DNA of 51,168 bases, from assembly GCF_020860125.1 (NCBI RefSeq), contig NZ_JAJBUX010000102.1, positions 1-51,168 of the forward strand. Direction: 5' to 3'. Shown piece by piece: positions 16,234 through 25,745 of the stretch. The notes under the pieces are model-generated. The model had not been told where the DNA came from, made no database searches, and saw only the letters and a list, made by a program, of their open reading frames with translations. Within the stretch, counting starts at the first letter, position 1; each line of letters begins with the position of its first letter. This DNA is from Cloacibacillus sp. Its GTDB lineage: Bacteria; Synergistota; Synergistia; Synergistales; Synergistaceae. Position numbers and translations under genes: made by a program.

Positions 16234-16587
16234 TCAGGAACGGTGCGAATGCCCGCCGTGACAGACCGTATTTTCCATCAGTTTCGCAAGTATAAGCCCG
16301 ACGCCAAAGGCCGCCGTCACCGAAACAAAGGGATGTTCGCAGATCTTGGCACCCACCGCGCGCAGGACTTCGTCCTGCTCTTCCTTGTATTTTTCTACAA
16401 GCGGCGATACGTCTTTGTAGAGACGCTCAGCACCGTTTTTTATATTTCCGATAAGCGCCTCTTTGCCCCCATGCAGCTCTTCACTGGCTTCCTGAGCCTG
16501 CGCCTGCAGTTTTGCCTCAAGCTCCAGTATCTTTGCCTCCAGAGCCTCGATCTTCGCCTGGCTTGTCTCCATAAGTTGATCGCTCAT
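16234..16587 (-). CDS. DUF883/YqjD-ElaB-like membrane-anchored protein
   Basis: 117 residues: a heptad-rich coiled coil (IEALEAKILELEAKLQAQA), a KYKEEQDEVLRAVGAKICEHPF segment and one C-terminal hydrophobic helix (SVTAAFGVGLILAKLM). E. coli YqjD and ElaB share this design and bind ribosomes at the membrane in stationary phase; the same role here is inference. The tail is His-rich (CHGGHSHRS), which is unusual. A strong GAAGGAGG site precedes the ATG. First gene of a three-gene minus-strand cluster. Confidence 0.7.
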   Translation of the reverse strand: MSDQLMETSQAKIEALEAKILELEAKLQAQAQEASEELHGGKEALIGNIKNGAERLYKDVSPLVEKYKEEQDEVLRAVGAKICEHPFVSVTAAFGVGLILAKLMENTVCHGGHSHRS

Positions 16588-16708
16588 TTATATGACCTCC
16601 TTCAAACGGCAGTCATTTTTATCGCCGTTTTGATATGACTCTATTCTAACATCAGGCCCCGCGGATAGTTATAAGGAATTGCCTGAAAAAAAACAGCAAA
16701 ATCAACGG

Positions 16709-18169
16709 TTAACGCGTCTCGTTGTGCGGCTTTCCCTTGATACGCTCTTTATCGAGATACATATTGTCGTCGGCGGTTTTGAATATTTTACTTATCGTAT
16801 TTAATTCCGCGGCATCACGGAAAGCCGACCCGAAGGCGGCGCTGATCTTCGGTTCGCCCGGCCTGCCCATCTCTTTGAATTTTTCCAGCAGCACCTGCCA
16901 GCGGTCACGCACCTCAGCCTCTTTTATATTGATAAAGAGGACGGCAAACTCGTCGCCGCCGATCCGGAATACGGCGTCACGTCCAAAGGCGCCGCATAGC
17001 ATGGCGGAGAACTTCTTTATATAGGAATCTCCCGCCTGATGCCCGTAGATGTCGTTTACCATTTTCAGGTTGTTCAGGTCAAAGACGCCGATCCCAAAAT
17101 GCTCATACTTCGCCATATTCAGACTATGCTTGATCGTCTCGCGTTCATAGCTGGTACGGTTCTTGACTCCCGTCAGGAGGTCTTTTTCCGCGAGGTCCAT
17201 CACCTCGCGGTTGTACCTCCTTATGATGACCGTGGTCACCGTAACGACAAGGATGACCACCAGCAATGTAAAAATAAGCTCAAGTCCAAGCTGGGAGAAC
17301 ATTTTTATTTTAAAGTCCCGCGTATTCTTTTCCACCACAAGGTACCAGTTCAGGTTGGGAACATATTTCGTGATTACATATCCGTCCGCCTCTCTGCTGT
17401 GGTACCATTTGTATTCCGGCGCCGCCGTATTTCTCACGATCGCCGCGGCCATAGCTTTAAAGGTCTTGTCTTTGAAGAGATTCACCCCGGCGAATTCCGT
17501 CAGCTCCGAAGATAGCTGGATCTTTCCCTGTTCGTCGATCAAAAAGGCGCTGATGCCGTATCTTTTTTCGTTTTCTACCAGAAACTGCTGGACGTAGGGG
17601 GTCTCCATGCCGACGCCTACGACCGCCAGCAGCTTGCCGTCACTATCTGTAAGTTTACAGTTAACGAATACTGTAATTATATTATCCTTTGCCTCGTCAT
17701 TATCTACATTGAGGGAGCATTCCTGTGGCTCCTCAAGAAAGTTGAAATACCATTCGTTTTCCGGGTCGCCGGGGCGCATGTAGCGGTCGACGCCGTTCTT
17801 GTAATGATAATATGCCCCGGTCTTTACTGAGACCAGGAATACCGAGTCAAAGCGGTATTTTTTTTGATAGGACTCAAGATAGTTTCTCAGCAGCTCAAGA
17901 TCGTCGGACGTCAGCTTCCGCTCCTCCTCTTTCAGCATGAAGCTGCGCAGAAAGGTGTCGTTCGCCATCGCCAGCGAAACATTGATCGGTCTGTCCATCA
18001 GATTGTTGATATTTACGAAGATATTCTCGGAGGTCAGCTCAGATACGGCCTCTACATCTCTTTTGAATAACGCTTGAAAGGATAAATATGAGAAAAAAGC
18101 CGATAAGGTAAAGCCGCCAATTATTACAAAGGCAATGACCAAACAAACGGGAATGATATTTCGCCGCAT
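16709..18169 (-). CDS. Membrane-bound diguanylate cyclase (dCache-GGDEF)
   Basis: About 486 residues: N-terminal helix (about 5-28), a long extracytoplasmic sensor region (about 30-290) with dCache features, a second helix (about 295-318) and a GGDEF domain. The active-site motif is intact (FRIGGDEFAVLF, about 402-413), with DLLTGVKNR at the domain start, so it should make cyclic di-GMP. No RxxD inhibitory site is obvious. I start at the ATG preceded by AGGAGG; an earlier in-frame TTG would place that site inside the gene. Confidence 0.9.
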   Translation of the reverse strand: MRRNIIPVCLVIAFVIIGGFTLSAFFSYLSFQALFKRDVEAVSELTSENIFVNINNLMDRPINVSLAMANDTFLRSFMLKEEERKLTSDDLELLRNYLESYQKKYRFDSVFLVSVKTGAYYHYKNGVDRYMRPGDPENEWYFNFLEEPQECSLNVDNDEAKDNIITVFVNCKLTDSDGKLLAVVGVGMETPYVQQFLVENEKRYGISAFLIDEQGKIQLSSELTEFAGVNLFKDKTFKAMAAAIVRNTAAPEYKWYHSREADGYVITKYVPNLNWYLVVEKNTRDFKIKMFSQLGLELIFTLLVVILVVTVTTVIIRRYNREVMDLAEKDLLTGVKNRTSYERETIKHSLNMAKYEHFGIGVFDLNNLKMVNDIYGHQAGDSYIKKFSAMLCGAFGRDAVFRIGGDEFAVLFINIKEAEVRDRWQVLLEKFKEMGRPGEPKISAAFGSAFRDAAELNTISKIFKTADDNMYLDKERIKGKPHNETR

Positions 18170-18187
18170 CTCCCAAACCTCCTGCAA

Positions 18188-18477
18188 ATCTTTCTGTCTT
18201 TAATAATGGAGGGCGCTCCGTAACATTGCCTATTAACATTCGCCGCTCTTTTATACAAATATATATCTATTTTGGCTGGATAGCAAACGGCAGAATTAAA
18301 TTTGAAGCACCCAAATATACTTTATAGGAGGGCAAGCGCACAAATATTCCCTCCGCGCCCGCTGCGCCAGGCGGCAAGTACCGTTCCCGGCGGATATGAG
18401 TAAAATGATGCTAAGAAAGAACTTTCAGGATAGAATAATAATATTGTTATTCCGTTGAATATAGGGAGGTTTTTATC
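18188..18477. other. Divergent intergenic region
   Basis: About 290 AT-rich bases between divergent genes. I see the GGGAGG site of the right-hand gene and A/T-rich possible -10 sequences but no convincing -35/-10 pair and no RNA fold. Confidence 0.35.
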
Positions 18478-18951
18478 TTGAGGGAAAATTTCAAAGAGAT
18501 ACCGCTGCTTCAGCAGAGAGAGATCGAAGCAAAGGCGATGGGTCCGTTGATACGCGCCTTCTGCCGCGAATTTGGCGAGGAGCGCACCTACGAGGTCGTC
18601 AGACGCACGCTCAAAGAGGTCTCGCGCCAAACGGGGAAAGAGCTTAGTGAACGCTGCGGAGGCGGCCTGGATTCACTGAGGAAAAACTGCATCTCACGCT
18701 GGGGCGAGGGCGGCGCGCAGAAATCGACCCCCAAAGAAGACAGCGCGGACTGCTGCAGCTTCGACGTCACTTACTGCGCCTTCGCCGAAATTTACCGGGA
18801 GCTCGGTTACGGCGATATTGGGACCATCATCTCCTGCGAGCGCGACGAGGCCTTTCTCAACGGCTTCGACGAGAATCTTGAACTCGTCCGCAGCAAGACG
18901 CTGATGGAGGGTGGAGACTGCTGCGACTTCTGCTACCGCAGGAAAAAATAA
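18478..18951 (+). CDS. L-2-amino-thiazoline-4-carboxylate hydrolase-like protein
   Basis: 157 residues with the pattern of the ATC hydrolase-like family: LIRAFCREFGEERTYEVVRR early, then FDVTYCAFAEIYRELGYGDIG, a middle GTIISCERDEAFLNGFD and a C-terminal GGDCCDFCYRR. Characterised members open the thiazoline ring of ATC on the way to cysteine, but most family members in anaerobes have unknown substrates, so only the family is claimed. The start codon is TTG with GGGAGG 8 bases upstream. It is monocistronic and ends at a strong terminator. Confidence 0.75.
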   Translation: MRENFKEIPLLQQREIEAKAMGPLIRAFCREFGEERTYEVVRRTLKEVSRQTGKELSERCGGGLDSLRKNCISRWGEGGAQKSTPKEDSADCCSFDVTYCAFAEIYRELGYGDIGTIISCERDEAFLNGFDENLELVRSKTLMEGGDCCDFCYRRKK

Positions 18952-18961
18952 CCTACTAAAT

Positions 18962-19011
18962 AAAGGCCCCGCCCCGCCGGTAATCATTTCGACCGGCGGG
19001 GCGGGGCCTTT
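18962..19011. terminator. Strong bidirectional terminator
   Basis: A perfect 20-bp GC-rich stem (18962-18981 with 18992-19011) flanked by A and T runs, lying between the convergent hydrolase-like and htrA genes; it can serve both strands. Confidence 0.9.
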
Positions 19012-19104
19012 GTTTATTGTGGATTTTTCAGTAGCTATCCGTCAGCTCTCTTCGCCGCTCCGCTCGCGGAGGCGATGCGGATACTGCGTATCTCCCGCGG
19101 CGCT

Positions 19105-20634
19105 TTACTTGCCGACGGAGATGAAGAGCGTCTGTCCGTCCCGCGAGACTAGGAAGCCAAGCGCGCCCTTCTTGGCGCTCATCATGCGCTCCCAGTCGGC
19201 GATGGAGTTAATCTTCTGGCGGTTAATCTCCAGGATCACGTCTCCGGGACGCAGGCCGAGGCGCTGTCCCTGCGACCCCTGGGCGATCTTCGTCACGACC
19301 ACGCCGCCCGTCTCTGAAAGTTCGTACTGCTTACTGAACTCAGGGCTGTTGAGGACCACCGTGATACCCATCTGCGTAGATTCTTTCGGCGCGTTCTGCT
19401 GGCCGCCGCGTGAGCTGCCGCTCTGGCGTCTGGCTCCGGGGACGCTGTCCATATCTCCAAGGGTAACCTCGACTGTCATCTTCTTGCCGTCGCGGTAGAT
19501 CTCGAAGGGGACCTTCTCGCCCGCCAGCCTGTTGCGTACCGCGAAGACCACGTCCTCGCTGTTCTTGACCTTGCTGTCGCCTACCGATATGATCACATCT
19601 CCGCGCTTGAGTCCAAACTTCTCCGCCGGGGAGCCCTTCTGGACGTCGGCTACGATAGAACCTTCCTTAGTGGGGATCTTATACGCCTCCACAAGCGAAG
19701 CGGTAAGCGGCTGCACCGTGACGCCCAGCCATCCGCGGCGTACCTCTCCGTGCTTGATGAGGTCATCCATTATCTGCTTCGCCATGTTGACGGGGATCGC
19801 AAAACCGATGCCCTGGGCGTAGGGAACGATAGCAGTGTTGATCCCTATGACGTTGCCGTTGAGGTCGATGAGCGGACCGCCGCTGTTTCCGGGGTTGATC
19901 GCCGCGTCGGTCTGGAGGAAGCCCTGGAAGTTTATTCCAGGGGCCTGCAGAGTCCTATTTTTCGCGGAGATGATACCAGCGGTCACCGTATTCTCAAAAC
20001 CATGCGGGTTCCCGATCGCGACCACCTGCTCGCCGACTTCGGTGGCGCTGGAGTCGCCAAGCTGCAAAACGGGAAGGTCTTTAGCCTTTATCTGGATGAT
20101 GGCAAGGTCGAATGTCGGGTCCTGCCCCACCTTCTTCGCGTCAAAGGTCCTTCCATCGAGCATCGTCACCTTTATCTTATCGGCATCCTCTACGACATGG
20201 TTATTCGTAAGGATATAGCCCTCTTTGCTAACGATGAATCCCGACCCCTTACCGCGGCGCGGCACCTTACGGGGCTGGCTCTGGCGCTGCTGGGGACCGA
20301 AGAACTCCTCGCCGAAGAACTCCTCAAAGAACGGGTTGCCCTGGAACGGGTTGACCATCGGCTGCTCCGTCACCATCGTCTCAACGTCAATATTGACGAC
20401 CGCGGGCGAACTTCTTTTTACGATCGCCACATAGGGATTTCTCTGGTCATACGCGGTCGGGGTAGAGGCTACCGCCGCCCCGCCGGGATTTGTCGCCGTG
20501 CTTATGCCCGCCTCTGTTACTGTATATCTTGTTGCTATATAGGACCCCGCGGCCCCGCCAGCAAATAAAATCAGGGCGGCAAGCGCAGCAGCTCCGAACT
20601 TTTTCAAACTGCTGTTCAGATTGAATTTCTCCAT
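19105..20634 (-). CDS. HtrA/DegP family serine protease
   Basis: 509 residues: signal or anchor sequence (about 13-35), trypsin-like domain with catalytic His146 (TNNHVVED), Asp176 (TFDLAIIQI) and Ser251 (NPGNSGGPL), then two PDZ domains (about 300-390 and 410-505). The LA-loop insertion is phenylalanine/glutamate-rich (FFEEFFGEEFFG), typical of DegP-like proteins. It would degrade or refold damaged periplasmic proteins. GGAGG precedes the ATG. I leave the symbol open because DegP, DegQ and HtrA cannot be separated. Confidence 0.93.
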   Translation of the reverse strand: MEKFNLNSSLKKFGAAALAALILFAGGAAGSYIATRYTVTEAGISTATNPGGAAVASTPTAYDQRNPYVAIVKRSSPAVVNIDVETMVTEQPMVNPFQGNPFFEEFFGEEFFGPQQRQSQPRKVPRRGKGSGFIVSKEGYILTNNHVVEDADKIKVTMLDGRTFDAKKVGQDPTFDLAIIQIKAKDLPVLQLGDSSATEVGEQVVAIGNPHGFENTVTAGIISAKNRTLQAPGINFQGFLQTDAAINPGNSGGPLIDLNGNVIGINTAIVPYAQGIGFAIPVNMAKQIMDDLIKHGEVRRGWLGVTVQPLTASLVEAYKIPTKEGSIVADVQKGSPAEKFGLKRGDVIISVGDSKVKNSEDVVFAVRNRLAGEKVPFEIYRDGKKMTVEVTLGDMDSVPGARRQSGSSRGGQQNAPKESTQMGITVVLNSPEFSKQYELSETGGVVVTKIAQGSQGQRLGLRPGDVILEINRQKINSIADWERMMSAKKGALGFLVSRDGQTLFISVGK

Positions 20635-20775
20635 GTAAACACCTCCAAAATTTTTACTTTCTATTTACTGCATGGCTCATAATAATACCAGATGGTCAAC
20701 GAAAGTCAACGTGGTTTTTTGTGGAATATTTGTGGAGGTGGCAATGCCATCTATGTTATAATCAATCAATGGCAC

Positions 20776-23457
20776 ATGGAGCCGGGGAGGATTTATAAAA
20801 GATTGAAGAATAAGATAAAGCCACGGTTTTTCCTGACACGTACCTTCGTTCTTCTAATAATAATGCTCCTTCTATTCAGCTGTCTGGGCGTTATGCTGTT
20901 GCTGCGCACACGGGAGCTGTACATGGAACAGGACGACGCCCAAACCGATTCCGTAGTCTCCCTAGCCGCGAACATCGTCGGTGAAAGAATAAACACCCGT
21001 ATCCAGATGCTCTCATCCATCACGCGAATACACAGCGGAGCAACCATCCGAGAGCCCCGCAGAGTGCTGGCTGAACTAAAAGAGCGCCTCATGTACTACG
21101 CAAAGACAAAAAATGATATGAATTACAAGCACCTCTCCGTTGCCGACGCAGACGGGGAGGTTACGACCCCGGAGGGCGGCTCCTACAACATCGGCGCCTA
21201 TGATTTCTTCCAGCAGGCGCTGCGCGGCTCCGCTACAACATCTTCCGTGATATCAGACCCATCCGGTGACCACAGACACTGCGGCGGATTCATTGCGATC
21301 TGCGTCCCGGTTCACATGGGCGCGGAGGTCATCGGCACACTCAGCACCGTTATGGATCTTCGTTACGCCGCCCTATTCCTGAAGGATATAAATATTAGGT
21401 ACAACGGAGCGGTCCTCTTCCTTGTTGATAGGGAGAATACCGTGATATCCAATTCCGGAGTATTCAGAGATCTTAATATGTACGTCAGCGCCCCGACGAA
21501 CGTCTTCAAATTTATGGGCGGTATCCTTTCCGAACAGGAGCGCGGGGAGCTTGCCATGCAAATGGCCTCCGCCGGAGATTCCTCCGTCTATGATTACGCC
21601 TCAAAGAGCACGGGACGCTTCATATCCTACGTGACCCTGCCGCATACCAACAACTGGAAACTCATCGCCGTCTCGTCAAGCAACAGCATCAGGAACTCGC
21701 AGCAAAAACTGCTGATGACGCTGGGGATCACCTTCGTTGTACTGGCGCTGCTGCTGATGACCATCATCCTTGTCGTATATTTCTACGCTTGGCGCTCCTC
21801 ACGCCTCCAGCATATCTCCAACGCGATGCTCAACACCACCGGCCTGCATCTGCTGACGCTTCATCCCTCGGGGCTGGCCGAAGATTTCGACGGGCGTTTC
21901 GCGGAACTGCTGGGCCTGCCGCAGCAGACGCGGCGCTTCAACTTTGACGAGATGAACACGGAAGGACGGAAAATGTTCCCGCACGCCCCCTTTAAGGGAG
22001 GCGAATCCCTGCGCTTATGCTGTACTGCGCCTGACGGAAGGAATATATATCTACTCATCCAGATCGCCGAGGCAGCTTCCAGCGGTATCGGAGAGGCCGT
22101 CGCGCTCGACGTCACCGCCGACGAAAATTTACAGCGGCGCGAACGTGAACTGGCCTACGTCAATCAGCTGACGCACCTCCCTAACGTGGAGAGCTTCTCC
22201 ATCATGCTGAAAGATAAAATAGCCGCCGCCGGCGCGGACTACGGCGCGGCCTGCTTTTTTATCGGGCTCGATGAAAAAGACCGGATATCGGAAGTCTTCG
22301 GCAGAATCGTTTTGCAGAAGGTGTTAATCAAAACCGCCACTCTGGTCGCGGAGGCCGCGCGCAAATTCGGCGGCGAGGCCTACAGCCTGGACTATGGGGA
22401 TTTCGTACTCTATTACGAAGACGACGATCCCCGCCCCCTGCGTTCCATAGTTGAAGAACTGAGGAACGCGCTCCGCGCACCCTTCAAGATAGAGAACCAT
22501 GTGATAGAGATCGCCTCTTCCATAGGCGTGATCACTTATCAGGAGTATATCAAGAACAATACCCCCACTGTCGACGAAGTTTTCAGGAACGGGATCATCG
22601 CCATGAATTTGGTGAGGGAAAATGAGGGAATATTTGTTCTCGACCGTGATACCTACGACTCCGTCCTCCACAACATTGAACTGGAGCACGCGCTGCTTCA
22701 CGCCGTAAAGAACGGCGAGCTTGCACTCCACTACCAGCCGATATATGACGCGATAGCCGACAAAATATGCGCAGTCGAGGCGCTGGCGCGCTGGAACAGC
22801 CCCGCCTTCGGACCGGTACCGCCTGACGTCTTTATACCCATCGCCGAAAAAAACGGCTTTATCAACACGCTGGGAGACTGGGTACTCGACAGCTGCATCG
22901 AGTTCGCGCGGACATTGTCGAAGATGGACGTCTGCATAGAGTTCAACGTCTCCGCGATACAGCTGCTACAGATCGACTTCGCGGAGAAGTTCGCATCGCG
23001 CGTCAAAAACTCCGGGCTGCCGCCGCACGCGCTGGGCCTCGAAATAACTGAGTCGTCAATAGCCTTCGGACGGGAGGCGTCGACACGGGAGAAGCTTGAA
23101 GCAGTCAGAGGCGCGGGAATGTCCATATACATCGACGATTTCGGCACCGGCTATTCTTCATTCACATACTTAAAGGATATGGAGGCCGAATGGCTCAAAA
23201 TAGACAAGAGCTTTATCCACGGCATAGACGGCTCGAAAGAGAAGAGAGAAATATTCAGGGCGATCAGCGCGGTGGCGCAGACTATGGGGATGAAGACCAT
23301 CGCCGAAGGCGTGGAGAGCCGTGAAGAGCTGGAAACGGTATTGGAGCTCGGCTGCCTGTACATCCAGGGCTATCTGATAGCAAGGCCAATGAATGCTGAA
23401 GCCTTGCTGCGGTTCCTGGCCGATTTCAGCGGCATCGAGTCTTTAAAAGACGCATAA
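20776..23457 (+). CDS. Membrane-bound cyclic di-GMP phosphodiesterase (Cache, degenerate GGDEF, EAL)
   Basis: About 893 residues: membrane helix (about 20-43), dCache sensor (about 45-310), second helix (about 312-338), a PAS-like stretch, a GGDEF domain in which the motif has become DYGDF (about 540), and an intact EAL domain (AVEALARW near 668; LEITESS; IDDFGTGYSS; KIDKSFI). The likely activity is hydrolysis of cyclic di-GMP, with the GGDEF part perhaps only binding GTP. The start is uncertain: I use the ATG at 20776; a TTG at 20803 has a GGGGAGG site 12 bases upstream and may be the true one. Its 3' end overlaps the Lgt-like gene by 32 bases tail to tail. Confidence 0.88.
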   Translation: MEPGRIYKRLKNKIKPRFFLTRTFVLLIIMLLLFSCLGVMLLLRTRELYMEQDDAQTDSVVSLAANIVGERINTRIQMLSSITRIHSGATIREPRRVLAELKERLMYYAKTKNDMNYKHLSVADADGEVTTPEGGSYNIGAYDFFQQALRGSATTSSVISDPSGDHRHCGGFIAICVPVHMGAEVIGTLSTVMDLRYAALFLKDINIRYNGAVLFLVDRENTVISNSGVFRDLNMYVSAPTNVFKFMGGILSEQERGELAMQMASAGDSSVYDYASKSTGRFISYVTLPHTNNWKLIAVSSSNSIRNSQQKLLMTLGITFVVLALLLMTIILVVYFYAWRSSRLQHISNAMLNTTGLHLLTLHPSGLAEDFDGRFAELLGLPQQTRRFNFDEMNTEGRKMFPHAPFKGGESLRLCCTAPDGRNIYLLIQIAEAASSGIGEAVALDVTADENLQRRERELAYVNQLTHLPNVESFSIMLKDKIAAAGADYGAACFFIGLDEKDRISEVFGRIVLQKVLIKTATLVAEAARKFGGEAYSLDYGDFVLYYEDDDPRPLRSIVEELRNALRAPFKIENHVIEIASSIGVITYQEYIKNNTPTVDEVFRNGIIAMNLVRENEGIFVLDRDTYDSVLHNIELEHALLHAVKNGELALHYQPIYDAIADKICAVEALARWNSPAFGPVPPDVFIPIAEKNGFINTLGDWVLDSCIEFARTLSKMDVCIEFNVSAIQLLQIDFAEKFASRVKNSGLPPHALGLEITESSIAFGREASTREKLEAVRGAGMSIYIDDFGTGYSSFTYLKDMEAEWLKIDKSFIHGIDGSKEKREIFRAISAVAQTMGMKTIAEGVESREELETVLELGCLYIQGYLIARPMNAEALLRFLADFSGIESLKDA

Positions 23458-24205
23458 CGGAGAAGGCAAGCCATAGAAGGCCGAAAGCTACGGCAAAGAG
23501 CCATATCAATTCGCCGCTGCCGGATGCATCGGCCGACGGCTCCCTGAAACTGTCAAATATGAGCCTGTAAAAGCCGTAAAGCGTCATGAAAAGAGGGAAG
23601 GTCACGGCAAAGCTCCGCTCTCCCCTTATTCTCCCCGCCACTCTCTCGACCGCCAGCAGCAAGAGCAATATTCCAAAAGAGGCGAGGGACTCGGAAAGCT
23701 GTGATGGATACCGGTAAAAGCCCGCGGGGTCATAATGCAGATGCACCGCCCACCAGGGCGCGTCACTGCAATACTTTCCGATCCCCTCGCAGCAGCCCTC
23801 CATGAGACAGCCGATACGGCCCACACCAAGCAGCGCGGCAGAGGGAATCGCGGCCGCCTCCGCAAAATCCTCGATGTTTATTTTGTATTTCCACAGCCGC
23901 CATACTCCCACAAGCCCGCCGGCAAGCATACCGCCGCCGGAAGAGAGGCCGCGCAGCGTCATCTTGAGTGTCAGCTCGCCGCTGAAATAGAGCGGTAGCT
24001 TCTCCGCGACGCCTGCCGCAAAGGAGCCGAGGATGCCCGCGCAGTAGACCCAAAGCAGTACGGAGGTTACCGCGTCGTCGTCCATGCCCCAAATCCTCTC
24101 GGCGCGGCGGCATGTCCAAAATACGAAAATAAGCAAAGCGGAAGCCCACAGCAGATAATAGCTACGGGCTTCCACAAACGAAATTTTAAAAATTATCGGG
24201 TACAT
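23426..24205 (-). CDS. Prolipoprotein diacylglyceryl transferase (Lgt)-like membrane protein
   Basis: 259 residues in about seven membrane helices. Family landmarks are recognisable but altered: GVGRIGCLMEGCCEG replaces the GRxGNFxNGE signature (Arg kept, Asn replaced by Cys), SSGGGMLAGG stands where Lgt has the HGG motif with an essential His, and YPSQLSES matches the HPxQLYE region. True Lgt attaches diacylglycerol to prolipoprotein cysteines. The changes at key positions suggest a paralogue with another or reduced activity; a canonical lgt is probably elsewhere. It lies just downstream of the jag gene on the same strand. Confidence 0.7.
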   Translation of the reverse strand: MYPIIFKISFVEARSYYLLWASALLIFVFWTCRRAERIWGMDDDAVTSVLLWVYCAGILGSFAAGVAEKLPLYFSGELTLKMTLRGLSSGGGMLAGGLVGVWRLWKYKINIEDFAEAAAIPSAALLGVGRIGCLMEGCCEGIGKYCSDAPWWAVHLHYDPAGFYRYPSQLSESLASFGILLLLLAVERVAGRIRGERSFAVTFPLFMTLYGFYRLIFDSFREPSADASGSGELIWLFAVAFGLLWLAFSVMRLLKTRCR

Positions 24206-24217
24206 CTTCCCCTTTTG

Positions 24218-24919
24218 TTAATTGAACTTTCCGTGCTGGGAATGTCTCCGGCCACGGTCAGTTCCGCGTCCGCGCGCGGACGCGCCAACCGGGCAGACGA
24301 GGACCCGGCGCAGCGGCTCTTCGCCTATTGAGCGCGTCTCCACATCCTTGTTGTCGCGCAGCGCGATATGGATGAGGCGGCGCTCCCAGCTCGACATCGG
24401 CTCCAGGCTGACGGGCGTCCCCTTGTGCTTCGCCTCGCGCGCGATGGACTCCGCGAGCCGGCGCAGCGTCTGTTCACGGCGGGCGCGGTAACCGCCGCAG
24501 TCAAAGCGGACGCGCCTCGTCGACATATCTTCGTGACAGACGAGATTCGTGATGTACTCAAGCGCCTTGAGCGTCTCTCCGTAGCGGCCGATGACGACTC
24601 CCGCGTCCTCACCGACGAGATTTATCATGCCGTCGTCTGTGAGTTCGGGGATGAGGTCAAGATCCATCTTGTCGAGTATATCATTGACGAAATGGCACGA
24701 CTTTATATAGGACAGCGGCGCGAAGGGACGTATCTCGATCTTATAGGTAGAACCGAGCAGGCCGAAGAGCTTCTTATCTTCGGACAATACGGTGGCATCC
24801 ACATCCTCGGCTTGGATATCCCACATCTGGGCGCCTTTAGCTTTGGCCTCTTCAAGCGAAGAACAGTCCACCACGGCGCTCTCTATTTCAGGCATCGGTA
24901 TTAAATCTGTCTCTTTCAT
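24218..24919 (-). CDS. jag: Jag/KhpB-type RNA-binding protein
   Basis: About 233 residues: N-terminal Jag-N domain (SAVVDCSSLEEAKAKGAQMW), a KH-II domain around GEDAGVVIGRYGETLKALEY (about 110-135) and a C-terminal R3H domain (SLEPMSSWERRLIHIALRDN), followed by a basic Arg/His tail (RGRGTDRGRRHS). In Gram-positives Jag (KhpB/EloR) binds RNA and influences cell elongation. Its place directly after yidC is the standard order. I start at the ATG just after the yidC stop codon, with GAGGAT upstream, instead of an earlier ATG inside yidC. Confidence 0.9.
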   Translation of the reverse strand: MKETDLIPMPEIESAVVDCSSLEEAKAKGAQMWDIQAEDVDATVLSEDKKLFGLLGSTYKIEIRPFAPLSYIKSCHFVNDILDKMDLDLIPELTDDGMINLVGEDAGVVIGRYGETLKALEYITNLVCHEDMSTRRVRFDCGGYRARREQTLRRLAESIAREAKHKGTPVSLEPMSSWERRLIHIALRDNKDVETRSIGEEPLRRVLVCPVGASARGRGTDRGRRHSQHGKFN

Positions 24920-24920
24920 A

Positions 24921-25745
24921 TTAATCCTCGTCATCCTCATCATCGTCGTCCGCGGTGTTGACCGGTTTGTTCTTGTGGAGCGTCGGCTTTACCGCAAGCT
25001 GCTCGCTGGTCTTCTTCATGACAAAATACTGCTGCCCGACGCCTATCAGCGAAGAGAGGCCCCAGTATAGCATTACGCCGCCCGGCATCGAAAGGCAGAT
25101 GAAGGCCATAAAGAACGGCATAATCGTATTCATCATCGCCATCTGGGGATTGTTGCCGCCCGAGAGCTTCTGCTGCGCCCAGGTAAGCACGGAGATGCCG
25201 ATGAGCAGGATCAGATTGCCAAGATAGAAGTTAACATGTGAAAGTCCGGCGGGATTCGTAAGAACGGCGGAGAGGACGGACATTATGCTGTATTCGCCGT
25301 TGGCGGCCGCCGCTACGCCGAGCGCCTTCGCAAGTCCGGCCGTCGTTGAGGAGCCAAGAAGGACGCCGAAGAACGAAGTATCCGCAAAATCATAGGTACG
25401 CAGTACATTGAAGAGAAGAATGAGTATCGGGAGCTGAACGATAAGCGGCAGACATCCCGCGGCGGGGTTGACCTTATATTCCTTGTAGAGACGCATCGTC
25501 TCCTGGTTCATTTTTTCCTTGTCGTTAGCATATTTTTCCTGGATAACCTTCAGCATAGGCTGTATCTTCTGCATATGCTGCATTGAAAGCATCTGTTTCT
25601 GGTTGAGCGGGTAAAGCGCAATCCTCACCGCTATCGTGAGAAGTATTATCGCCAATCCGTACGAATGAGTGATACCGTAAAAGAACTCGAGTATTGTCAG
25701 AAGGAGCTCGCTAGCTCCGTGCCATATCGCGCCCAAAACTTTCAC
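24921..25745 (-). CDS. yidC: Membrane protein insertase YidC/Oxa1
   Basis: 274 residues, the short form without the large periplasmic domain: five membrane helices including YGLAIILLTIAVRIALYPL with the conserved positively charged groove residue, a cytoplasmic loop (KEYKVNPAAGCLPLIVQLP) and an acidic tail (DDDDEDDED). It inserts proteins into the inner membrane with or without Sec. It follows yidD without a gap in the conserved rpmH-rnpA-yidD-yidC-jag order. Confidence 0.95.
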   Translation of the reverse strand: MKVLGAIWHGASELLLTILEFFYGITHSYGLAIILLTIAVRIALYPLNQKQMLSMQHMQKIQPMLKVIQEKYANDKEKMNQETMRLYKEYKVNPAAGCLPLIVQLPILILLFNVLRTYDFADTSFFGVLLGSSTTAGLAKALGVAAAANGEYSIMSVLSAVLTNPAGLSHVNFYLGNLILLIGISVLTWAQQKLSGGNNPQMAMMNTIMPFFMAFICLSMPGGVMLYWGLSSLIGVGQQYFVMKKTSEQLAVKPTLHKNKPVNTADDDDEDDED

